Source of the DNA: CBDVAK01 sp965371945
GTDB taxonomy: Bacteria; Pseudomonadota; Gammaproteobacteria; Competibacterales; JAHEDQ01
Direction of reading: 5' to 3'
Assembly: GCA_965371945.1 (NCBI GenBank)
Contig: CBDVAK010000099.1
Span: 1 to 11,310 of the forward strand
DNA length: 11,310 nt
The first letter of the stretch is position 1. The number at the start of each line of letters is the position of its first letter. The notes below the pieces were generated by a model that ran no database searches, was not told the DNA's origin, and was given only the letters and a program-made list of their open reading frames with translations. Both the position numbers and the translations under genes were made by a program. This document shows positions 1-4,476 of this stretch, piece by piece.

Positions 1-1
1 A

Positions 2-61
2 CGGCGTGTCCTGGAAGGCACTGCCCGCACCCACGTTGCTGCCAAGACCCCGGGTTATTGA
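2..61 (+). CDS. possible C-terminal tail of an upstream gene (partial)
   Basis: The reading frame beginning at position 2 is open to a TGA at 59-61 and reads RRVLEGTARTHVAAKTPGY. Most codons end in G or C, and the peptide looks more protein-like than the other two forward frames here. I do not recognise the family. It could be the end of a gene that starts outside the window, or a chance open stretch in GC-rich DNA. It would lie 67 bp upstream of the glycosylase gene on the same strand. Confidence 0.3.
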   Translation, partial: RRVLEGTARTHVAAKTPGY

Positions 62-90
62 GAAGTTTCATACAGCGCTGCTAATGTGGT

Positions 91-112
91 GTGTTGATTC
101 GCATATCAACAC
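91..112. promoter_or_regulatory. inverted repeat upstream of tag
   Basis: The arms GTGTTGAT (91-98) and ATCAACAC (105-112) are perfectly complementary and separated by 6 nt. The repeat ends 16 bp before the ATG of the glycosylase gene, just before its ribosome binding site GGAG (120-123). It could be an operator, an RNA hairpin in the leader, or the hairpin of a terminator for an upstream gene. No T-run follows, so a classic intrinsic terminator is unlikely. The core resembles an FNR half-site pair, but the spacing is 6 rather than 4. Confidence 0.35.
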
Positions 113-128
113 CAACGCCGGAGCACTG

Positions 129-704
129 ATGAGCACCACAAAACGTTGTGGCTGGGCCGGAGACGATCCATTGTACGTCGACTATCACGATCGTGAATGG
201 GGCGTACCGCTGCGCGACCCGCGACGGTTGTTCGAGATGTTGATTCTCGAGGGCGCGCAAGCCGGGTTGAGCTGGATCACGATTCTCAGAAAACGCCAGG
301 GCTACCGTGAGGCTTTCGATGCGTTCGATGCCGAACGCATCGCGCGCTACGACGATCACAAGGTAGCGCAACTGTTGTGCAACCCCGGCATCGTGCGCAA
401 CCGGCTCAAGGTTCGGGCAGCGATCGGCAACGCCCGTGCTTTCCTGGAACTGCAGCAGCAGCCGGGGGGCTTCAGCGATTTTGTCTGGGACTTCGTGAAT
501 GACGAGCCAGTGACCAATCACTGGCCCGAACTGAGCCAGGTACCCGCCAACACGGAGACATCGGACCTCATGAGCATCGAATTGAAGAAGCGCGGGTTTC
601 GCTTCGTCGGTTCGACGATCTGCTACGCCTTCATGCAGTCCGTGGGCATGGTCAACGACCACACCGTCGACTGTTTTCGGCACGCGGAATGCTCCCGGCT
701 CTGA
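129..704 (+). CDS. tag: DNA-3-methyladenine glycosylase I (Tag)
   Basis: This 191-residue protein is a base-excision repair enzyme that removes 3-methyladenine from alkylated DNA in the cytoplasm. It begins MSTTKRCGWAGDDPLYVDYH, the typical Tag N-terminus, and contains LEGAQAGLSW around residues 40-49, with E41 at the position of the E. coli active-site glutamate. The structural zinc ligands of the family are all present: C7, H20, H178 and C182, the last two in the C-terminal NDHTVDCFRH segment. Length matches E. coli Tag (187 residues). The frame is open upstream to position 6, but the ATG at 129 is preceded by GGAG at 120-123 and matches the family N-terminus, so I chose it. It converges on the Nudix gene with only 12 bp between stop codons. 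A constitutive Tag rather than an adaptive response gene is expected from the family. Confidence 0.96.
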   Translation: MSTTKRCGWAGDDPLYVDYHDREWGVPLRDPRRLFEMLILEGAQAGLSWITILRKRQGYREAFDAFDAERIARYDDHKVAQLLCNPGIVRNRLKVRAAIGNARAFLELQQQPGGFSDFVWDFVNDEPVTNHWPELSQVPANTETSDLMSIELKKRGFRFVGSTICYAFMQSVGMVNDHTVDCFRHAECSRL

Positions 705-716
705 GCCAGCAGCGCC

Positions 717-1280
717 TCAGGTCTCACGCAGACGCCGTTCCCGGCCACCCTGGCGGACGATGGTATCGGAATACAGTCCCCAACGACCCTTGTCACGGTC
801 GACACAATAGTGCCTCAGAGTTTCCCTGACCGTGGAGAAGGCCAACTCCTGCCAGGGGATGTGCTCAAGATTGAACAGCTCGACCTCCAGGCTCTCTTCA
901 CCGGCTGAGTATTCGGCGGCCTGCATACGAGCGCGATAGTAGAGATGCACCTGATCGACGTGCGGAACGCTCAACAACGTGTAGGGCGCCACGATCTCGA
1001 CCCGCGTCCGGGCCTCTTCCCAGGTCTCGCGCGCAGCGCCCTGGTCGGCGGATTCCCCATTTTCGAGAAACCCGGCCGGTAGCGTCCACAGGTTCTTGCG
1101 CGGGTGTATGGCGCGCCGACACAGCAGTACGCGGCCATCCCATTCCGGCACGGTGCCTACGATCATCCGCGGGTTCTGGTAATGGATGAAACCACAGGCG
1201 GTGCAAACATGCCGGGCGCGGCTGTCGCCGGGGGGAACCGTCACATCCACCGTGGAACCGCATTTACTGCAGTAGTTCAT
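717..1280 (-). CDS. zinc-ribbon Nudix hydrolase
   Basis: This 187-residue protein has an N-terminal zinc ribbon with CxxC pairs C4/C7 and C26/C29, followed by a Nudix fold. The Nudix box runs from G70: G70-x5-E76-x7-R84-E85-x-x-E88-E89, so the metal-binding glutamates are intact. The glycine expected after EE is replaced (EEART). Nudix enzymes cleave nucleoside diphosphates linked to another group; zinc-ribbon members include NADH pyrophosphatases. The SQPWPFPxS signature of NudC-type NADH pyrophosphatases is missing, so the substrate cannot be named; ADP-ribose, NADH or capped RNA are all possible. The frame is open to 1367 inside the neighbouring gene, but MNYCSKCG at 1280 is the natural family start. 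It lies 34 bp downstream of the NYN gene on the same strand and is probably co-transcribed with it. Confidence 0.92.
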   Translation of the reverse strand: MNYCSKCGSTVDVTVPPGDSRARHVCTACGFIHYQNPRMIVGTVPEWDGRVLLCRRAIHPRKNLWTLPAGFLENGESADQGAARETWEEARTRVEIVAPYTLLSVPHVDQVHLYYRARMQAAEYSAGEESLEVELFNLEHIPWQELAFSTVRETLRHYCVDRDKGRWGLYSDTIVRQGGRERRLRET

Positions 1281-1314
1281 CCCTGCGCCCCTGTCAACGT
1301 GCGCCGACCAACCC

Positions 1315-2136
1315 TCACAGCGTGCAGACCACCTCGACATCCTCGGCCCTGGGATCCTGACCCTCATTCTCCGGTTGCACCAGGGTGAATTCGAAGATGG
1401 TATCCCGGGTCGGCAACGATCCAGTGTTGAAACTGCCCGGAAGCGCGGATCCGTGCATAAAAACGGTACGATACGGACACTCCGGCCGGTGCCGGTCGGT
1501 CACCCACAGGTGGGGACTGATCGCACCCAGATAGCGTAGAAACCCGAAATGCTTCTCGTGCTGGTAGTGGTAGCAGACCCCGCGTACGCGGGATCCGATG
1601 TCTCCCCACGGGGGTGCGCCCTCGGCCTGCATGCGGTTCAGTAATTCCGGCACCAGATCACCCGGCATAAAAAAATCCGCGGTACGACGCAGTTCACCGG
1701 AAACGTTGCTGAAACCCAACACCTCGACCCTGCAGCCTTTGCTCTGCAGGGCGCGCACCACCTTGACGAAATCGCCGTCGCCGGTGACCAGCATCACCTT
1801 GTCGAGATTCTCGGACTCAAGCAGGATATCGACCGCCATATCCATGTCGGCATTGGCCTTGCCGTAGCGGTTGCCGTCATCGTCCGTGTACCACATCACC
1901 CGTTTTTCGATGACTTTGAAGCCGAGATCCCGGAGTACCGAAAAATAGCCTATCCGGCCCTCCCGGTACTTGGGATCCTGGCGGGCCGCCTCATCATCGA
2001 AGCTGGCGTAAGCGTTGAGTCGCTGGGCGTCGTCGCCTGCCCGGCAGGCGAACCGGCGCAACACGTCGTAACGCATACGCCCGCCGCCGTTCCATTGCAT
2101 GTTGGCAACATCCACGTAAACACCGAGTTTTGACAT
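1315..2136 (-). CDS. NYN-domain (LabA/DUF88-like) protein with C-terminal cold-shock-like domain
   Basis: This 273-residue protein has two parts. Residues 3-165 are a NYN domain, a PIN-like metal-dependent nuclease fold. The acidic residues expected at the active site are visible: D9 and N12 in YVDVANM, D97, D99 and D103 in NADMDMAVDIL, and D120 and D122 in TGDGDF. Residues 182-271 align with bacterial cold-shock proteins: RVRGVCYHYQ, then HFGFL (196-200, RNP1-like), then VFMHGSALPG (225-234, RNP2-like), then a strand ending in DVEVV, with about 20 extra residues between the two motifs. The combination suggests an RNA-binding ribonuclease, by inference only; some NYN proteins have regulatory roles instead. 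The ATG at 2136 is preceded by a purine-rich GGTGAAGA. It lies 100 bp downstream of the acyltransferase gene and 34 bp upstream of the Nudix gene, all on the minus strand. Confidence 0.87.
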   Translation of the reverse strand: MSKLGVYVDVANMQWNGGGRMRYDVLRRFACRAGDDAQRLNAYASFDDEAARQDPKYREGRIGYFSVLRDLGFKVIEKRVMWYTDDDGNRYGKANADMDMAVDILLESENLDKVMLVTGDGDFVKVVRALQSKGCRVEVLGFSNVSGELRRTADFFMPGDLVPELLNRMQAEGAPPWGDIGSRVRGVCYHYQHEKHFGFLRYLGAISPHLWVTDRHRPECPYRTVFMHGSALPGSFNTGSLPTRDTIFEFTLVQPENEGQDPRAEDVEVVCTL

Positions 2137-2236
2137 TCTTCACCGCATCGTATTCGCCAAAGCAGGAAGTCTACATCAAGTACCGGCCATTTCGCGCCAA
2201 AACCGAGGGCAGATTCTGCGCCGTTCGCCGACCGCA

Positions 2237-2971
2237 TCACGACGCCCGGCAACCCTGCAGGTGGCCCGCCAGCTCCTCGAACAGCTCGCGGTTTTCACTG
2301 TTGAGACCCTTGATTGCCTCATCGATACGGATATAGTGCGCGGCCCGCAGCCCGTGGAATTCAGTAACGTTGCCGACCTGGCGAAACACCAGCCCCGAAC
2401 GCTTGAGCAATCTAGCGAGACGCAACTCCATCATCGCGAACACGTGCACACGCCCGCTCTCGACCACCAGACTGGTGGCGGCCAGAAACAGCACCACTGA
2501 CAGCAGCGGAAAGGTACGCCGCTCGCTGGCGCTGACCTCCAAGCCATCAACGTCTCCCAATGGGGACTCAGCCTCACCGGTACGACGCCGGAAGCGCGTA
2601 TGCACAACCAGTCGGGAAATCTCACAACTGGCATCGGCCGGCAGCTGTGACGGACCACAGGCCTCCAGCATGAGACTGTCCGCGCAATGCGCCATCAACG
2701 GCAGCGGTCTGTCGACCGGGCCCGATGGCACCAACCGCACGCAACCCGCGGGAAAGCCCGTTGCCCGGTGCACGATCAGGCATTGCGCGGCCTGCGGATC
2801 GTACTCATCGAACTCCAGTTCGAGGCCGTCCTCCCGGCGCCTCTCATAGCCAAACTCCTTGCAGTAGACCTCCCAGCGGACGTGGTACACGCTATTGCGC
2901 AACGCTTCCCGGTCGGCACACACCACCCTGAAATAGCGATCGAAGTTCTCTGCCAGCGATGCGTTCGCCAT
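2237..2971 (-). CDS. PEP-CTERM/exosortase system-associated acyltransferase
   Basis: This 244-residue protein matches the GNAT-like family that accompanies exosortase/PEP-CTERM loci and resembles autoinducer synthases. Visible family blocks are FDRYFRVVCA (10-19), VRWEVYCKEFGYE (31-43), the acidic LEFDEYD (52-58), GCVRLV (76-81), CEISRLVV (116-123), AMMELRLARLLKRSGLVF (179-196) and FHGLRAAHYI (205-214). Related LuxI-type enzymes move an acyl group from a carrier; the actual reaction and product of this family are not established to my knowledge. The insertion at 129-150, rich in charged residues, is variable in the family. The ATG at 2969-2971 is preceded by GGAGCTGAGGGGG. No exosortase or PEP-CTERM protein is in the window, so any partner must lie elsewhere. 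It heads a probable minus-strand cluster with the NYN and Nudix genes. Confidence 0.88.
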   Translation of the reverse strand: MANASLAENFDRYFRVVCADREALRNSVYHVRWEVYCKEFGYERRREDGLELEFDEYDPQAAQCLIVHRATGFPAGCVRLVPSGPVDRPLPLMAHCADSLMLEACGPSQLPADASCEISRLVVHTRFRRRTGEAESPLGDVDGLEVSASERRTFPLLSVVLFLAATSLVVESGRVHVFAMMELRLARLLKRSGLVFRQVGNVTEFHGLRAAHYIRIDEAIKGLNSENRELFEELAGHLQGCRAS

Positions 2972-3112
2972 CGAGCCCCCTCAGCTCCAGCCCCCCGCGA
3001 TGTGGGCTGAAGTATACTGATTTATCAGCATCATGCCCGTACAGCAACTATGCTCATGGCATGGGTGCGGATCTTGTCCACGGCCCGGCGGCCGCCAAGT
3101 GGGGTGATGACG
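2972..3112. promoter_or_regulatory. divergent promoter region with two overlapping palindromes
   Basis: This 141-bp gap lies between the divergent starts of the acyltransferase (-) and the small gene at 3113 (+). An AT-rich island at 3011-3028 stands out in GC-rich surroundings. It holds a perfect 8-bp palindrome AGTATACT (3011-3018) overlapping CTGATTTATCAG (3017-3028; 5-bp arms, 2-bp centre). TATACT can be read as a -10 box on either strand because the first palindrome is symmetric, but I find no convincing -35 box. The palindromes may be a regulator site controlling one or both genes. Confidence 0.4.
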
Positions 3113-3328
3113 ATGTCAGACACCGGCAACGAGCCGGTCAATGAGGTGAGTCTAGACTTGCTGCTTGAACGGCTGTCCCAGCAGATGGATACCTATCAAC
3201 GAGAAGCGATGAACGCCAGTGTAGCCAACCGGACCCTGGAGCAGCAGTATCTGCTGGGGATCAAAACCGGACTGAACATGGCGAAGGAAATGCTGCGTTC
3301 AACCAGGGCCAGCCAGCCCCCCGCCTGA
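3113..3328 (+). CDS. small hypothetical protein, mostly helical
   Basis: I do not recognise this 71-residue protein. From the ATG at 3113 it begins MSDTGNEPVNEVSLDLLLER, followed by a long predicted helical stretch (about residues 12-63) rich in L, Q, E and M, ending in a polar tail. There is no signal peptide, membrane segment or cysteine. It looks like a small soluble helical or oligomerising protein. The frame is open upstream to 3050, but a purine-rich GGGGTG at 3101-3106 sits at good distance from 3113, and the upstream residues look non-coding; an ATG at 3107 is the alternative. It diverges from the acyltransferase gene and converges on the ankyrin gene, separated from the latter by a strong hairpin. 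Confidence 0.7.
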   Translation: MSDTGNEPVNEVSLDLLLERLSQQMDTYQREAMNASVANRTLEQQYLLGIKTGLNMAKEMLRSTRASQPPA

Positions 3329-3363
3329 CCGGCCCACGAGTACATCAACACGGTTTGCCTATA

Positions 3364-3398
3364 AGGCTGTCCGAGAACAGACTGATCTCGGACAGCCT
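3364..3398. terminator. 13-bp perfect hairpin between convergent genes
   Basis: AGGCTGTCCGAGA (3364-3376) and TCTCGGACAGCCT (3386-3398) form a perfect 13-bp stem with a 9-nt loop. It sits between the stop codons of two convergent genes and starts 1 nt after the stop of the minus-strand ankyrin gene, the usual place for a bidirectional terminator. Neither side has a real T-run; the best is CCTTATA on the minus-strand side. It may therefore act as a transcript-end stabiliser, or be a leftover of a small palindromic repeat element. Confidence 0.6.
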
Positions 3399-3399
3399 C

Positions 3400-4203
3400 C
3401 TAGGGCTTGCGGCCGAGCATGACCACCATATCGGCCTGCCCCAGCCTCTGCGCCAGCGCCAACGCGGTTTGATCATCTGGCGTCCGGTTGGACGGGTCGG
3501 CGCCGGCCTGCAACAAACGGCGTACGACGTCGGTCTTGCGACTGTAGATCGCGACCTTGAGGGGAGTCCAGCCGCCAGGGTCACTGGCATTGGCATCGGC
3601 ACCGGCACCGAGCAGTGCATCCACGGTCGCCAGGCCGCTGTTGCGCACTGCCTGCAACAGCAGGGTATCGCCGTTGGCAAGCCGGACGTTGGGGTCCGTG
3701 CCTTCGCGCAGCAGCTTCTTGAGCTGACCGACCTGGTCACCCAGAACCGCCACCGATGCTTCACTGACCCCTGACCAGGATAGTCCCAGCGTTCGCGAAG
3801 GCCCGGATGCCGTACTCGAAGTGACCGCGTCGGCTGGCGCGAAACCTTCCGCTTGCGGCTGCCTGGCAGTAGCCATTTCCTGCGCCTTGACCAGCAGCTC
3901 AGGAGTCAGCCTGGCCGCCAATGCATCGCGCGCATCTCGCGCTTCCTGGCTACCCCGCGCACCGGCCAGATTGTAGTACATATGAGCGACAATGAAGTTC
4001 TGGGGAACACCCAGGCCCTGTTCGTGGAGTTTCCCCAGACCCAGCAGCGAAGGCGCATCCCCATTTTGCGCTGCATCGGACCATTCCTGGTAAGCGCGGA
4101 CGTAATCGCGTTCGTCGTAGGCGCTCGAGCCGGCGTCGTAGTCGGCGTATGCGATAAGAGGGGCCAGTACCATCATTGATGCAAGCAACAGCTTGATTGC
4201 CAT
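3400..4203 (-). CDS. exported Sel1-like and ankyrin-repeat protein
   Basis: This 267-residue protein begins with a probable signal peptide, MAIKLLLASMMVLAPLIAYA, with likely cleavage after residue 20 (AYA-DY), so it is probably periplasmic. Residues 24-112 carry Sel1/TPR-like helical repeats (AYDERDYVRAYQEWSDAAQ, then GLGKLHEQGLGVPQN, AHMYYNLAGARG). A low-complexity linker spans about 113-145. Residues 147-267 hold about four ankyrin repeats with typical GADxN and TPLxxAI turns (GTDPNVRLANGDTLLLQAV, GADANASDPGGWTPLKVAI, GADPSNRTPDDQTALALA). These repeats bind other proteins; the partner is unknown. The frame extends to 4311, but the ATG at 4203 has GAGGA about 7 nt upstream and gives the signal peptide. 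It is divergent from the translocase-like gene. Confidence 0.85.
   Translation of the reverse strand: MAIKLLLASMMVLAPLIAYADYDAGSSAYDERDYVRAYQEWSDAAQNGDAPSLLGLGKLHEQGLGVPQNFIVAHMYYNLAGARGSQEARDARDALAARLTPELLVKAQEMATARQPQAEGFAPADAVTSSTASGPSRTLGLSWSGVSEASVAVLGDQVGQLKKLLREGTDPNVRLANGDTLLLQAVRNSGLATVDALLGAGADANASDPGGWTPLKVAIYSRKTDVVRRLLQAGADPSNRTPDDQTALALAQRLGQADMVVMLGRKP
3586..3609. repeat. four tandem GGCAYY hexamers inside the ankyrin gene
   Basis: GGCATT, GGCATC, GGCACC and GGCACC follow each other without interruption. On the coding (minus) strand they encode GAGADANA of the second ankyrin turn. Copy-number change would add or remove two residues without shifting frame. This is probably just codon bias over an alternating small-residue turn. 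Confidence 0.5.
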
Positions 4204-4476
4204 AGTTGTGTCCTCGCGGATTTGAAGCTCTGATTGAAGCTCTGGGGTCCTCACGATGCCGTCAGCAGTGACGACGGTATCGCTACCAGACCAGACAAGC
4301 TGCAAAAACAAGCAGGTATCAAGCCAGTCAACCGCTTGGTCGGTATCCGCCTCGCCCCTGCCGCCGACGGTCCCGCAAGGCGCCGCCAGCGTGCCGGGTT
4401 ACTGGGAAGTTTCGACTGCCGCTCTCTACCACCACCTTGCCCCGGGCACAGTCCGCAAAGTAACGTGCAATCCGCC
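4204..4476. promoter_or_regulatory. divergent intergenic region with a 12-bp tandem repeat
   Basis: This 273-bp region separates the ankyrin gene (-) from the translocase-like gene (+) and should hold both promoters. At 4222-4245 there are two adjacent 12-bp copies, TTGAAGCTCTGA and TTGAAGCTCTGG, differing only in the last base. They lie 18 bp upstream of the ankyrin start codon, so they fall in its leader or promoter. A weak CCGTC/GACGG inverted repeat lies near 4259-4277. I find no convincing sigma-70 boxes on either strand. Long ORFs run through the region on both strands, but their residues look non-coding. Confidence 0.45.

Noticed and set aside
94..109. FNR-like site TTGAT...ATCAA upstream of tag
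   Set aside because: The half-sites are 6 bp apart; FNR and CRP-type FNR boxes need 4.
3017..3028. LexA/SOS box
   Set aside because: CTG and CAG are 6 bp apart instead of the 10 of the enterobacterial LexA site.
3345..3774. Open frames on both strands over the ankyrin gene's 3' end
   Set aside because: Both are other-frame shadows of the ankyrin repeats.
4204..4311. 36-residue N-terminal extension of the ankyrin protein
   Set aside because: It would bury the signal peptide; the ATG at 4203 has GAGGA upstream and gives a clean signal sequence.
4234..4476. 81-residue N-terminal extension of the translocase-like protein
   Set aside because: The residues are Arg/Pro/Ser-rich and unlike a membrane protein start, no ribosome binding site is visible, and it would overlap the promoter region of the divergent gene.
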